64,000 nt of DNA. Origin: Scilla litardierei. Taxonomy: Eukaryota; Streptophyta; Magnoliopsida; Asparagales; Asparagaceae. The stretch's first letter is position 1. Each line of letters opens with the position of its first letter. The position numbers were made by a program, and so were the translations under genes. The notes under the pieces were generated by a model. It was not told the DNA's origin, ran no database searches, and saw nothing but the letters and a program-made list of their open reading frames with translations. The stretch is from contig JAULAV010003603.1 of NCBI GenBank assembly GCA_030789695.1, forward strand, positions 1 to 64,000, in the 5' to 3' direction. Below are positions 10,585 through 23,880 of the stretch, one piece after another.

Positions 10585-10943
10585 GAGACTCCAACTCAAC
10601 ACAACATCCTTCACCGTTACTGTGCTTCCCTTTACCGTCAGTGTGTTTTCTTACCGCCAGTGTGCCATTTACCTTCGAGTGTTGTACTTTACTTTCTGTC
10701 GAGTCGATGTAGGCCATACTATAAGGCCCAGTCATGTACTTCTTATCACCTATTGGATAATAAAGATGTTGTGTGTTGTCTCTCTGAGTTTGCATGACAA
10801 GAATCTGCCTTCGATGGAATTACTACAGACGCTTAATGTGCATCGAACAATGAAGAAAAAAATTCCTCCTTGTTTTGTGCACATGCGGACCTTCATCGCG
10901 TCCTCGCTCCCCGGTATTTTGGGAAGCGGGGCGTGCCAACCGA

Positions 10944-12044
10944 TGACAGAGATGGCGAGCTTCAGAGTTGTGGTTAATTATGGGGGTGTTTGGAGGAGTG
11001 GGAAGTCAGCTTAGAAGACACAGGCCGGCTGTTGGGAGAGTTGGATGGTCGAGGAGGTCGATGACGTCAGAGAAGAGGAGGTCGCCGTGGAGCGGACGTT
11101 GTAGGGGAGGAACTGTACGCCGCGGGTCCTCTGGTGCAAGTTGTCCAGGGGAGGCCGAGGCCGTAGATGGCGAGCGGTCTGCGTGTAAGAGGAATAACTC
11201 ATCGACGATCAGCGTGTAAGATGAATAACTCGTCAGAAAGGCTCGGTTGGCTGTCAACCGAGAGTCTCTCTGATGATCAAGTCAGCAAGTGACTCTTTTG
11301 AAGAATGTCGGACACGTCAAAATATCTAAAGGCAGATCAGCGCTAACGTGACGGACTCGTGAGGGAAGGTCGAATATGTAGGAGATATTCGCCCTTGTGT
11401 GTTAATGGAGAAAGTCGTTTGGAGCTTACTTGCCAGCCCCTTTCTCTGATGGCCAAAGGGGGGCATTTATAGATGTTTGGAGTCGGTAACTCATGCTGAG
11501 ATGGCGCGATGAGCTGGCGCTTGGCGATGTCTTGTCAGAGCTGAGTCGGTCAGACCCGCTTTTGTCAGGCGTGAGATGTCAGACCCGCTTTTGTTAGGAG
11601 GCGAGATGTCAGGCGTGCAAAATCGGACCCGCTTTTGTCAGGCAGCGAGATGTCAGTGATAGCGGGCCTCCCGAGTTTGTCATCTTGTGCTGATAGGTCA
11701 CTTCTGGGACGTACTTCCTTGGGACCATCAGTTGACCGCTTCGTGAAGCGGGCTTCTTTGGAGAGATGGGTAGGCCGCCATGCGGGATGAGAGCCCTGTG
11801 GCGGGATAGGCAGGTCGTCACGAAGGGCGGACCTTCTTGGCGAGGTGGGATCTTCGTGGAGAGGGGGGTGAGCTAAGCGCTCCAGACAGGCGAGCTATTC
11901 TGATGTTTAGCAGTCTGCTCTTTGGCTTAGGTAAACGTGTCCACTTTGATGACGATCGTTGAGGGACTGATCAGGTAGGCTCTGAGTAGATGGGCCTTGA
12001 GCAGATGGGCCATTATTGACAAGGCCGGCCTTTAGGGCGTAACA
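10944..12044 (-). repeat. Tat LTR, 5' portion (continues 513-749)
   Basis: Second part of the split minus-strand Tat LTR. Its outer end reads TGTTACGCCC on the minus strand (12044 downward), like the TGTTACGGCC start of the other Tat LTR. It has repeated 'cgagatgtcag' and 'cagacccgcttttgt' segments around 11540-11660. No coding function is apparent; ORFs here are chance frames. Confidence 0.65.
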
Positions 12045-12445
12045 ACAATATTTTAGAAGATAAAATAGAAGATCAAAATATTGGAATGACGGAGGAATAT
12101 GATGAAATTGACACAGGAAATGCCTTATCTTGGGCACATTATAAAATTAAGACATAAGATTACAAAAATTATTTTTGTACAAAGAAAAAATTGTCAAAAT
12201 ATTTACAAACATGCCAAAGTTATAGCACGCGTAAACTAGTGACATTATGAGAGAAAACACTCATATGATATTTGGTTCCTTTATTTCACAATCATAATTT
12301 AACATAGTCGAAGGAAATTTATAGGGCATTGTTCGGTATTACCGTGATAGAAATGTTATCAAACATGTGAGATACCAAGAAATATTAATTCTGATGATGA
12401 AATAGTACATATTAATTTTGATATTTTTGCCTGGTAAAAAAACAA
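12045..12445. other. AT-rich flank, nothing recognised
   Basis: Sequence between the Tat LTR and the Copia element. It starts ACAAT, a possible Tat target duplication whose partner would be outside the window. I see no gene, RNA or repeat. Confidence 0.5.
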
Positions 12446-12450
12446 AAAAT

Positions 12451-12562
12451 TGTTATAAACGGGCTTTTGAAGGCACATCTGTGTATTGGATATCCACTCA
12501 TTATGTAACACTATTACTATAAATACAGGGCTACGGGTTCCGTAGCCACCAAGTTTACAACA
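12451..12562 (+). repeat. 5' LTR of Copia element (112 bp)
   Basis: Starts TGTTATAAACGGGC and ends AGTTTACAACA. It contains an ACTATAAATACAGGG TATA box around 12517. The partner at 25113-25224 has the same length and differs at scattered positions. 112 bp is very short for a Copia LTR. Confidence 0.9.
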
Positions 12563-12575
12563 CATTATCAGCACG
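12563..12575 (+). other. Primer-binding region of Copia element
   Basis: CATTATCAGCACG follows the 5' LTR directly. The related element at 54223 has CGTTATCAGCATG in the same position, so this is the likely primer-binding site. Confidence 0.6.
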
Positions 12576-13855
12576 CTCGAAGCTGAGCCGAACCTATGCC
12601 GACGGACGAACGCGACGCGAACAGGCTTCCTTCACCGAACGTCGCTAATCTTGAGATAATTTTTATTCACTAAATCTAAATTTATATGCGCATATGATTA
12701 GATCCAAATGTTTGGATCGATGTTTTGATTAGTATAGATCGGATTTTTGCCTCAGATTTGCATGCTAAATCAACCATTTAATGAAAAATCGACGTTTTTA
12801 TCAATAAAAATCAATTTTTACAATGAAAAACGCTGTTTTGAAGACTAAAAATAGATTTTTTTTTTCCAATAAAAATCATGTTTTTATCATCTTTTTCCCC
12901 AAAAATCTTCAAACCCTAAGGGGATTTCTTCATCGTCACGCATCCGGAAGCCGCGCACGCCGTTGCCGTCGCCCGCAGCGGTGGCCAACGCTGCCGCCGC
13001 CTGCAGACGGCGGGCGGACCCCGCCGCCGCCGTACCGCCAGAAGCGGTGGCGGCAACAACCCCCCTGCGCGCGTCCGAAACCCTAGCCGCCAGAAGCGGC
13101 AACATACACGACTGAAACCATAACCGGTTGCACAGGATCGCACGGCAGATCGAATCTAAAAAACCCTAACTAGGGTTTGTCCACAAAAATTTTGTTTTTC
13201 CAAATTCTTTTTCAGATTTAATTAAGATTTTTTTTCGTTAAATTCTGGATCGTTACACGTTTTTTTATTATTCATTTAATTTTTGGATTATCTAATTATC
13301 ATATATTTAATAATTAGGAAGATCATGCGACCGCTCTGCCGTTAGTCTATTAACCTAACGGTGTATGACGTTGCCCATTGCTCCAATAATTATTAAACGA
13401 AAAATTTCCATTTCCACTATAAAATGCCTGTGATGATTAATTGACTGTGATGATTAAATTGCATATGATGATTAATTGCCTGTGATGACTAATTGTCTGC
13501 AATGTAATAAAATGCCGGCTGCATTTTTCTGCGACGTATGTGTATATTTGTTGTGGTTTTGGATCGGCTAGCTATCACCATTATTTCCCTCGCATCCTTT
13601 TCTATTTTTTGAGAGAAATGTAGTGAGGATATTATTGTATAAATTCCAAGACCGGTGGATGCCCCACGAAGATGAAGATCTATTCCAAACAATAGGGGCC
13701 CCACGTGGGTTCCCGAATTGTATTTTCAATTTTATGGGATTGTATGGACTTTATTTAAAATGGTGATTAGCCGATCCACGCAACAAATATCTGTGTCTGA
13801 AATGCATAATTATTTGTTTTACTTTAAAAATATTTAATTATTGCTCATTTTGAAC
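12576..13855 (+). other. Copia 5' leader
   Basis: About 1.3 kb of untranslated leader. It contains a GC-rich block (12941-13100) with chance ORFs on both strands, and four imperfect copies of a TGTGATGATTAATTG unit spaced about 20 bp at 13428-13502. No coding frame fits a known domain before the gag ATG at 13856. Confidence 0.55.
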
Positions 13856-16800
13856 ATGCTAGAGATAATGGCTAAAATTGCGAGCGTCGACTTTGACGTA
13901 ATGGATGCTACAGGCAAAAATTATCTGAGCTGGTGTCACGCCCCGCTTCCCAAAAATATGGAGGTGAAGCGTGAGAAGGTCCGCTCAGACTTGAAGCTAC
14001 AAAGCTGCAAGTCCGATAAGCGTCAATCAAATTTAAAACTGCAGGTCCTTGCAACGCGAACGAAACAAAGATAATAAATGACATGAGACAAAAGAATAAT
14101 CTCAGAATATCCATAAATATAAATTCCAACAACGCAGAAAAGCCACCAGGCTAAAAGAAAAAGAGACTAAAGGCCCAAACATGGCCAACAAAATTACAAA
14201 GTACAAAACAACGGTGCTACGCACCAACAACTAACAAAAGGCCTAAAACAAAATAAAGCTCAACAAAGACTCAAAGAATGGTCACCGGTGTCCACAAAAC
14301 TCCCACTGGACAAACATGGACTCAGGCTCAGCGTCAGCAACACATCACGTACACAGCAACGGTCTCTGGCTCAGGTCTAACATGTGACACCCAAAAGAGC
14401 AAGGGGCACATGTCAGCAAGTCTACAAGAGACTTGTGCAAGGAAACTGAAAGTAGGTAAAAGTAAAGCAACCTAGCAGTTCTAGCATGATGCAATGACAT
14501 GGCAGTTAAAGTAAAGAGTGCAACAGGTAAGGTAAAGTAAAGTAAAGTACGAGCATGGCATTTAAACATGGCATGGATGACAAGTATTACATGAATCATT
14601 CACAAGACAACTACAAGACAAGGAAAGTAAGCACCTCGTGCACAGAGATTCCGTCTTTTGGCTAGAGGGCGGATCAGGCCACTCCTAAGCTCAAGTGACC
14701 GTTTATCCCTACCCCTCCACGTGTATCGGGCATTGGTTTTCAGCCAACACATGAGGCCCGCTTCTGGACCACGAGCCAGGAAGTGTTTTAAACAAGTATG
14801 GCCTAGGGGTGCACCTAGCCAGGAACACGGAAACACGGATTTGTACAAGTATTTTGTAGCGTGTGCTACGATGCAACAATCAATTTGGATGGCATGTAAG
14901 ATGTAATGCATGGTAGTTAAAAGTACGTACAGTTAAGGAAAGTAAACGTGACAGTTTAGTATGCATGAACAACAAGTTTAAAGGGTTGGATCTAGCTTCG
15001 TTGTCAAGCTAGATCAATTAGGTGACGGATCTAGTTTCGTTGTCAAACTAGATCAAGTAGGCGTCTAGCCAGCTATCATTTCACTGACTAGTCTCTTTTA
15101 CGCTGAAAACAAGGAAGTGGCCTAAAAACATGGCCCTACACAAGAGTTGGCAAGTTTCACTTGCCTGCAAGTACAACGTCTGAGCACACCGTCCAAGAGA
15201 GTCCAAAATCACAATTATCCTACGTGCACAAGTCCACCGGCCTAAAGTCCATATTATTAATCTTGATTAGTGAATTTAAAACATTTTAAAATACTTTAAA
15301 ATACTGATTTTAGTCTTGATTAGCATGCATTGGGTTGGGGGTCCTAGGTGTGCAAAGCGTTACCTCAACACGACGCGAAAGCTACACCGGCGTCGGGTAG
15401 CGACGCCGGGGGTTGGAATAAAAGATCGCGCTCCAAGTCCAGATTCCAATTAGATTCCTCGCTGGAAATTTCAGAGCAATCAACCCGGGCGACGATTCCA
15501 GATTCCAAAGCTAGCACGTGCGACGACGGGCTACGACGTGCGACGACGTCGTACGCGGCAAGTCGTCAAAGAGAACGCACCTAGGTGGGGCCCACAGTAG
15601 TCCTAGGGACCTTTGGGGGACCCACAATACCTCTGGAGAACTTGGGGGGCCCACGGAGGTAAGTGGTGCGACTGATGCGGGGTTGCGACGAATGACTCTC
15701 GGTCGTACAGCCTCGGTGCGGGGAGATCCTTCGGTCGCTGCGGGGGAACGGGGCTGTGCAGCGTTTTGGGTCGGTCGCAGCAGCGGGTGCGAGGGATTCC
15801 TTCGGTCAGATCGGTAGGGAGGGTCGGTCGTGCGCTTGGGATGCGAGGCTGCGACGTTTGCAACGTTGCAGCGTTGCAATCGTCGGTCGGTGCGGGCGGG
15901 TCGATCGGTCAGGCGCTGTGCGGAGCGGGGCGACAAGGCGGGGTCGGTGCGGAGCGCTGTGCGGAGCGGATGCGAGCCAAGCCCTTGGTCAGACCGAGGG
16001 CTTCTCTCGGTCGAAGCGGGGAACGGGGCGGGGCGGCTGTGCTGCGATGCGGAGCGGCTTGGATGCGGGGGCGGCTAGCGGTCGGAGCGGGGGAACGGGC
16101 GAGATTTCTTCGGTCGATGCGGGGGCTGAACGTCGCAACGTTGCGACGAATCGTCGCAACGTCCAATTTGAGTTTTGGAAGAGGCTAGGGCTAATTTCTT
16201 GCGAAAATTGGTCTTCCTAGGGGTTGTTTATATAGTGTAGATGGGTTGACTAGGTCTAGGGCTAATCCTAATGAGATTAGGAGTTTAAAAATATTTAAAA
16301 TTTAAATCTAAACTTCTCCAACTCACCCAAGGATTTGACTTGGTCCAAATGAGCTGGAAATTGGCTCAAAAATTCTTTAAAACGTTTAAAACTCAAATAA
16401 ATTTTCTTTGGCCGAATTTAATATAAAAATTAATTATTAAAAATATTATAAAACTTGTTAAAAATATAAAAGTGGTCAAATAAACTCCAAAAATTATAAA
16501 ATAAATATCGGGGTGATCGTGATGACGAAAGTAAGCTAACTAAGAAGACGGATCTCAATTTCGACGTCGGACGACGAAACCAAAAATAGAAACGTCTCCC
16601 GTCAAAAGTGAGAATCGCCACGTCTCATCGAGTAAGATTAAATTGTGGGAAAACGACTCGAGAAACGTCGTTCCAAATTAGTGCCACTATTTAATACTCT
16701 CAGAGACGTTTACAACGGCAAATCACACGAAAGTGTTCACAAACAAACAAGGTCTAAAACAAACACGTGCACGGTCAAAAGCACGTGCACAAACAACGTA

Positions 16801-17717
16801 CGACGAGAAGTGGTCGTTACAGCTGGCAGTTGGATATAAAATTCCACCTGCGCTCACAGGGACTGAGCTATGCCATCGCTGCAGGCGATAAGGTTTCTGA
16901 CATAGATAAAGCGAAAGTAATTATCTATATCAGACGCCATATCGATCGGACCATGAAGGCCGAGTACCTTACGGTGGAAGACTCTTATGAGCTATGGACC
17001 GCCCTCGAGGATAGATATAAACATCAAAGAGATGTTATCCTTCCCTGAGCGTGATATGAATAGGAGAACCTCTGTCTCCAAGACTTTAAGTCTATCGCCG
17101 AGTACAACTCGGCACTTTTTAGTATCACCTCACGCCTGAAGTTGTGTGGTGAGAAAGTGACGGAGGAACGCATGTTAGAGAAGACGTATACATCCTTCCA
17201 AGAGAAGGATGTTATACTAATGCAGCAGTATCGTGAATGAAAGTTCACGAAATACTCGGAGCTTCTCTCATGCCTTCTAATGGCAGAGCAGAATAGAGAC
17301 CTCCTTCTGGCCACCCATAACTCGCGCCCCGCCGGCACTGCTCATGCGCCTGAAGCGCATCACAGCTCCTTCCAGAAGAAGAGGACCAACTTCAAAGGAA
17401 ACCCCCATAAGGGCAAGGCAATGAAGAAGCAGGCTAGAGGACCCCCTCCAAGAACCAACAATAAGGGAAAGAAGAAAAATGTGTGGAAGAGAAAAGACAA
17501 TGGCCAGACATCTGCCCCCAGAAAAGACTGGGAAGATAAATGACATAAGTGTGGCATGACTGGACACTGGTCCAGGAATTGTCGGACTCCACGCCACTTA
17601 CATGAATTGTACAAAGCTAGCCAGAAGCCAGCCGAGACAAACCTGTTGAAACATGAAGACCTGACACCAATCAGGTTCATCGCTGAGGACTTCTTAAACG
17701 ATGACCTGCTCGATTGA
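13856..17717 (+). pseudogene. Copia gag, split by a solo LTR
   Basis: Gag starts MLEIMAKIAS at 13856, breaks at 13933 and resumes at 16827 with QLDIKFHLRSQGLSYAI. The join is exact once the solo LTR and one GCTGG are removed. A UBN2-type Gag core follows (HIDRTMKAEYLTVEDSYELW, then SIAEYNSALFSI), then a basic linker (17340-17540) and a CCHC knuckle (HKCGMTGHWSRNC, about 17543-17582; its first Cys codon is now TGA). Stops at 17046, 17052, 17058 and 17238 lie in the otherwise matching frame. It ends DDLLD-TGA at 17715-17717. A pyrimidine tract and TTTAG precede the pol ATG at 17872, so the spacer 17718-17871 may be spliced or untranslated. Confidence 0.8.
13934..16821 (-). mobile_element. Solo chromovirus LTR, minus strand (2888 bp)
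   Basis: Flanked by perfect GCTGG duplications (13929-13933, 16822-16826). On the minus strand it starts TGTAACGACC and ends GGGAAGCGGGGCGTGACA, the same ends as the other chromovirus LTRs, but the interior has diverged. With no internal region, it is a solo LTR from unequal recombination. It has a GC-rich stretch at 15340-16190 with several chance ORFs. A relic of the acidic micro-ORF is at 14383 downward (ATGTTAG acceptor-like, then a PEPET reading frame out of frame with the ATG). Confidence 0.9.
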
Positions 17718-20700
17718 AGCATTGTCTAATTTCTGCTATGCATTGTAATTTGAAAACCGATTTACTCTCTAGTTGTTTGGTTTCTAGCATGTTGGATGAT
17801 TTTTCAGACGTTGATAGATTTTTAGTAATCTTTTTGTGCCTTATATTGCTATGTTTTCTCTCTTAATTTAGATGGATAATAAATGCCTAGTGGAAAGTGC
17901 CTCTACGGACACGATCCTCCAAGACATTTGCTTTTGTCAAAGCATACATAAATACGATGGAACCGTGAATACAATCTCCGGTCCATCAGAAATTATTGAA
18001 TGATCAGGAGAAGCACATTTTATGCTCCCCAACAAAACACAACTACTAATAAAAGATGCGCTTTTCTCCCCTAGTTCTCATATAAATCTGTTAAGTTTTA
18101 AAAATATCCGTTTAAACGGATACCACCTAGAGACGGTGAATAAACAAAACAGAGAATTATTGTATGTAACGACTCATAAAAACGGTACTAAAACCACCGT
18201 CGAGCGTTTTGAGGGACTCCCGTCGGGTCTCTACCATACAAAGATAAGAGCAATGGAAGCAAACACACTTGAGCACCAGAAGTGCGATAATCAACCAGAA
18301 TTCCAACTCTGGCACAATAGACTCGGACACCCTGGAGGGAACATAATGTGTCGCATCATATCCCAATCCCGTGGAATTAACTCAAAAAGCCTGAAGCTAC
18401 TTCGAAAGGGTGCATCACCTTGTCACTCTTGTCACAAAGGGAAATTGATTACGAAACCATCCTCCCTGAAGGTGGACTCAGAGTCTCCAAGCTTCCTAGA
18501 GCGAATACATGGAGATATTTACGGGCCTATTCACCCCGCAAGTGGCCCATTTCGGTACTACATGGTACTGATTGACGCATCTTCCAAATGGTCGTATGTG
18601 TGCCTCTTATCCACCCGCAACGTAGCCTTTGCAAAGCTACTGGCACAAATTATAAAGTTGCGGGCACATTTCCCAGACAACCAGATCAAAAAATTGCGTC
18701 TGGACAACGTTGGGGAATTCACATCACAAGTCTTCATATACTACTGCCAAGCAACTGGCATAGAAGTTAAACATCCTGTAGCTCATGTTCACACCCAGAA
18801 CGAGTTAGCCGAATCTCTTATAAAGAGACTACAATAGATTGCTCGTCCATTGTTGATGCAATGCCAGTTGCTGGTGAACGCATGGGGACATGCCATCTTG
18901 CATGCTGCATCGCTGATAAGATTACGACCGTCAGGAAGTCAATCTTATTCTCCGATGCAACTTGCATATGGGAACCCACCGGATATCTCTCACCTGAGGA
19001 TATTCGGATGCGCTGTCTATGTCCCCATAGCACCACCACAGAGGACCAAGATGGGTCCTCAATGTCGACTGTGTATTTACATAGGATTCGACTCACCATC
19101 GATCATTAGATACCTGGAACCCCTAACGGGGGACGCCTTTAAGGCACGTCTAGCAGATTGTGAGTTTGACGAAAGCACTTTTTCCAAACTAGGCATTAAC
19201 AAAGAGATGCTAGAAGCTTCAAAAGACCATTTCATGGGATACCAAAACTTTATCCCATTTTGATCTGCGTACATACCAATGTGAAGACGAGATCCTGAAG
19301 ATCCTCCAAATACAGAATACAGCTCACATTTTATCGGACAAATTTACTGACAACCAGAAGATTGTCAGATTACGCGTCCCTCCTGCAAACACGCCATCTA
19401 GGATTGACATACCCAAAGATGGATGCAATCCACCTGCAGCAAAAGCGGCCGTACCTCAACAAAAGAGAGGACGACCCACAGGCTCCAAAGATAAAACCCC
19501 TCGGAAGAGGAAAAATCCTGGAGCAATGATAATGATACCACCACAGGATGCTGAGCTCAGCCCAGATACCTCGCCCCTCCTAAAAACCCTTGAAGAGGAA
19601 AATACAGGAGAAATATCATTAAACTATATACGTACTAGGGAGGTACTGGACAGAAAAAGCACAATCATCGATGATAACTTCGCGCTTATTATTGCCAATC
19701 ACGTCACTAAATATGACGATGAGACCGATCCACGCTCTTTAGCAGAATGTAAACGCAGAGAGGATTGGCCAAAGTGGAACGAGGCAATAGGAGTAGAGCT
19801 GGACTCACTCTTGAAGCGCAAAGTTTTTGGACATGTAGTCCTAACACCAAAGGGTGTTAAACCTATAGGATATAAATGGGTATTCGTAAGAAAAAGAAAC
19901 GAAAATAATGAGATCATACGCTACAAAGCGCGCCTTGTTGCACAAGGCTTTTCCCAACGACCAGGAATAGACTATGATGATACATATTCCACAGTAATGG
20001 ATGCGATCACTTTCCGTTTCATTATTGGCCTAACTACTCAGGAAGGCCTAGATATGCAGTTCATGAACGTTGTGACTACATACCTATATAGAAATATAGA
20101 TAATGATATCTATATGAGACTCCCGGACTGTAACGGCCTGTTTTCTAGTTGCATTTTGTTTGTTGTGTGCCTGTATTTTACCTTGCCGATTCTGTTATTT
20201 TCGTCCGAGTGGATATTCTTCTGGACGTTGACGCGAGCGCGTCGTCGTTTTCATTTTACCGTAGCGTAATTTTCATCTACGAATCGTAATTATTTTTAAG
20301 TTAATTATTAATTACTTTTAATTAAGAATTAATCTCTAATTAATTTATTTCTAGTAATCGCTAATTACCAGTTAAATTATAATTAACTTATTGTTATTTT
20401 AACTAAGTCTTTTTACTAAATTACTTTCACTAAGTTACTTTACTATATTACCCTAACCCTGCCTTAATTAATTCTCACCAGTAGATAGGTGAGATCCGAC
20501 ATAGGCTTCAACTCCCTCTATCTCTCAACCATCCCAATTCATACTGTCTCCCCCTCCTCTCATCGTCATTAAAACCACTCTACACGGCAACCACAGCAGC
20601 AACCTACAGGACAACCAACAACCCATCCCTCCACCGTCATCATCCCCTTCACCATCAACAACCACATCTCCATCAGCAACACCCCAACATCACCAACATC

Positions 20701-21360
20701 TCCTCCTCCACAAATCAGCCATCCAAATCCTTACAACCCGATCGAACAAAGCAGAAATCCAAAACAAAATCTGAAAACAAATCACAAACCCAAAAATCCC
20801 AAATCCATCTCCCAATCGCCACGCCCGTACGATTGCCACCCCCGAGCTCCTCGCCAAGCCCGATCAGTCGCCGTGCCTCGGATCTCGCCTCGATGTCGCA
20901 TCGATCGTCGCCTCGAGCCCAGAACGTCGCCCCGCCGTCCTCGATCGCCGCACGCCCCAGATCCGACCCCCGCCGCCGTGGATCGCGAGCCCACGCCCCC
21001 GATCGCCGCTATGCCCCACAGGATCCCATCGCCGTGAGCCGATCTCGTTGTGCGCCGCCGTGCGAAACCATCCGCCCTCGGATCCACGCCGCCGCCGTCG
21101 CCCCGAGCTCCGATTCCGAAGCCGCCGAGCCCGGAGCGCCTGACCCTCGCACCCGCCGTCCGATTCGCCGCCCCACGAGGCCGCGCACCGCCGCCGACCC
21201 GATTCCGCCGCCGCCCAACCCCCGAAGCCGCCACCCCCCCTTTCGCTTTCATCCCTGCGTGAAGAATCAAAAAAAAAGAAAGGGAAAAGAAAAAAAAACA
21301 GAAGAAGGGGAGAGGGAGAGAACGGAGAAGTAGGGGGGGTTATTAAACGTAAGTAAATTT

Positions 21361-21380
21361 TAATAATATTATTATTATTA

Positions 21381-21413
<33 letters not shown>
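21361..21413 (+). repeat. (TTA)n microsatellite
   Basis: A near-perfect run of ATT/TTA triplets inside the solo LTR, just after the GC-rich leader. Confidence 0.9.
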
Positions 21414-22316
21414 ACAGTTAGTGAAGTTAGTATAAAGTTTATAAGTTATAAGTGATTATTTCTAAGTTTTTAAGTTATAAGTTTTACTAAGATTATTACC
21501 AAAGTTTGTAACTAATAAGTTGGATTAATATTGAATTAATGTTAGTTCCTCTACGTTAATGTTAGTGAACTAGTTTAAACATTTTAACTGGATGTTAACC
21601 ACTAGTTGTTGACCACTAGTCTATTCGTGCAGATAAAACGTGTCACACGTCACCACCGCCTGGACACCCGCGTCAAGGCAAGTATTTTGAGTAAATGAAC
21701 TGCAACCCTGACCGTTGAAACTTATTGCTAAATTTGTGGTGTTTGTCAAACTCTGGTAGTCAGATATCATATTCCACATTGATTAATGTTTCTACTTAAC
21801 TGTACTGCTTCTACCATTCGCATGCTAACAAGATAAACAAATTGGAAAAGATGGGTGTGTTACAAACACATATGAGATGACCATCGAATACAGATGGGGT
21901 GAAACCTAGTCGGTGACTAGACATACACTTTGGGTGGGGTTGGTTCTTGTAGTAGAGTTTGTAATTGTTGCTTGAACACCTTACGGCTACCTCCAAAACC
22001 ACACTAACGGAGGCAAGCAGCTTGACCATGTTCCAGGTTGGAATGGCAAGAAGCGTCACGGTAAGCCCCCGATGATAGGGTGTGTCGAGAACATTACTTT
22101 CTCAGACATGGACTTATCACGAGCACAAATACTCAATTTACAACTGCTTTACTTTTAAAACTGCAAAACTCATGCATGCTTGCACTTTACTTTCTGCACT
22201 TATTATTCATAACTGTGTACTAACGCTTTTTGTCCCTTATAGTTGTTCTTCATTCATTTCTTTAAAATATCTTGCCGAGCTTATCGCTGACATATATTTC
22301 AATGTTTATGAAATAT

Positions 22317-22433
22317 ATGTTAGGTTTAGAGACAGAGTACCCAGAGGACACTACTCTTGAGGATCCCACCTTAGAGGTGGACCCCGCTGACCAGAGTTAC
22401 GAGGACACTGAGATCATCCCCGCGGAAGACTAG
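22317..22433 (+). CDS. Acidic LTR micro-ORF (38 aa) in diverged LTR
   Basis: The frame runs ATG-TTA-GGT then LETEYPEDT, a DPADQSYED core and an IPAED end before TAG. It shares the order E-rich start, DPADQ, P(A)E(E/D) end and position relative to the LTR 3' end with 3049-3153. ATATGTTAG at its start is acceptor-like. The frame is open although surrounding LTR sequence has diverged strongly. Confidence 0.45.
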   Translation: MLGLETEYPEDTTLEDPTLEVDPADQSYEDTEIIPAED

Positions 22434-23880
22434 AGCGGGACATTTATATTTCAGTATTGTTTGTATTTTATTTTCAGATGTGTTTGCTTTCAGCAGTTTG
22501 TACGGCCATGCTAGGCCTAATTTACCTGTGTGTTTGCTTTGGACGCTGGTATTGTAATGTAATGAATGATTGTGCTGCTTGTGAAGTTTCGCGTGCAGGG
22601 ACCTGCCTTCGCTAAATCACGCTTAGTGTGCTTAAGACAAAGGAGAAAGAAAAAAAAGTACCTCTTCTTTGCTTTAAGCACATGCGGACCCGCTCACGTT
22701 CTCGCCCCAAGTATAATGGGAAGCGGGGCGTGACACGGACGGATATAAATTACCGACAAAGATGATAGAAAGACCTCGGGACGTCTATTTTGTCAAACTC
22801 CACAGATCATTGTATGGTCTAAAACAGTCGGAAAGAATGTGATACAACAGACTCAGTGAATTCCTAGTGCAACACGGATTCACAACTAATGAAGTCTGCC
22901 ATTGCATCTTTATAAGAGCAAAGGGAACATGATTCGTAATTATTGCCGTCTACGTAGACGACCTAATCATCATCGGATCTCCTGAAGAGATAGCTGAGAT
23001 ATCCAAGAGTCTCACACAGACTTTTGAGATGAAAGACCTTGGCAAAACGAAGTTCTGCCTAGGCATACAAATTGAACACCTAAGCGGAGGAATCCTGTTA
23101 CACCAATCCACATACACAAAGAAGTTGCTGAAAAACTTCCTTATGGACAAGTGTCATCCGCCTAGTACACCAATGGTTGTCAGATCATTGGACGTTGATA
23201 CAGACCCCTTCCGGCCGCTGGAAGAGGGGGAGGAAGCACCGGGTCCCGAAGTACCCTACCTGAGTGCAATTGGAGCACTCCTATACCTGGCAAACTGCAC
23301 ACGCGTCCTGATATAGCGTTCGCAGTTATCCTACTAGCCAGATACAGTTCAGCGCCCTCAAAGCGCCACTGGAACGGAGTGAAGCACCTTCTGTGCTACC
23401 TCCAAGGGTCTGTGGACCTGGGACTATACTTCAAGAAAGGTGTATCCTCCAACTTAGTTGGTTATGCAGATGCAGAATACAGGTCTGACCCACACACCGC
23501 AAAGTCCCAGACCGGCTTCGTATTCACATACGGTGGGGCAGCCATCTCATGGAGATCTGTAAATCAGACTTCAACAGCGACCTCATCCAACCACTCCGAG
23601 CTCATTGCGATCCACGAAGCTAGCAGAGAATACTTTTGGCTTCGGTCAGTCATCCACCACATCCTCGTGACTAGGGGAGGGCAGAAAACCCGAATCCGAT
23701 TCCGAACCCGGTTCCGTATCCGAAACCGATTCCGAACATTCGGTTAAAAACAAATCGGAACCGGATTCGGTTGAAGGTTTGACATCCGAATTCATTCGGA
23801 ATCGGAACCGGACCACAGTCTAGAAACACAACTCCGATCCGATTCCGGTTATTAACACTGCATGGTATAGCCCAGATACC

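Larger units (their letters stand above)
750..10938 (+). mobile_element. Complete Ty3/gypsy chromovirus (Tekay-like), degenerate coding region
   Basis: A 10.19-kb LTR retrotransposon bounded by TG...CA LTRs of 2759 and 2725 bp and a perfect 5-bp target duplication ACCGA. Internal order is gag, protease, reverse transcriptase, RNase H, integrase and a C-terminal chromodomain, which defines a chromovirus. Very long LTRs and the domain sequences suggest the Tekay/Del lineage (inference). It inserted into the minus-strand Tat LTR. Gag has in-frame stops at 3955 and 4195, and pol has several frameshifts and stops, so it is not autonomous. The two LTRs differ by scattered substitutions and small indels, so the insertion is not very recent. 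I see no typical plant PBS directly after the 5' LTR. Confidence 0.92.
8214..10938 (+). repeat. 3' LTR of the chromovirus
   Basis: Starts TGTAACGGTCTG and ends GGCGTGCCA, then ACCGA at 10939-10943. It matches 750-3508 with scattered substitutions and small indels. It carries the same TATA box (8910-8917), leader and micro-ORF. Confidence 0.92.
20129..22735 (+). mobile_element. Solo chromovirus LTR, plus strand (2607 bp)
   Basis: Starts TGTAACGGCCTG and ends GCGGGGCGTGACA, flanked by perfect CGGAC duplications (20124-20128, 22736-22740). It splits the Copia RT codons for IYMRLPD and GYK. It is a different family from the 750 element but keeps the terminal block and the acidic micro-ORF. A GC-rich leader with spurious ORFs lies at 20780-21330. 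Confidence 0.92.

Noticed and set aside
12823..13143. Overlapping ORFs in the Copia leader
   Set aside because: Low-complexity GC-rich DNA between the primer site and the gag start.
15348..16220. Several overlapping GC-rich ORFs on both strands
   Set aside because: They lie in the leader part of a solo LTR, overlap in many frames, and have biased composition without domains.
20782..21333. 166-aa and 162-aa opposing ORFs rich in P, R and A
   Set aside because: GC-rich LTR leader sequence of a solo LTR. No domain and no conservation with related LTRs.
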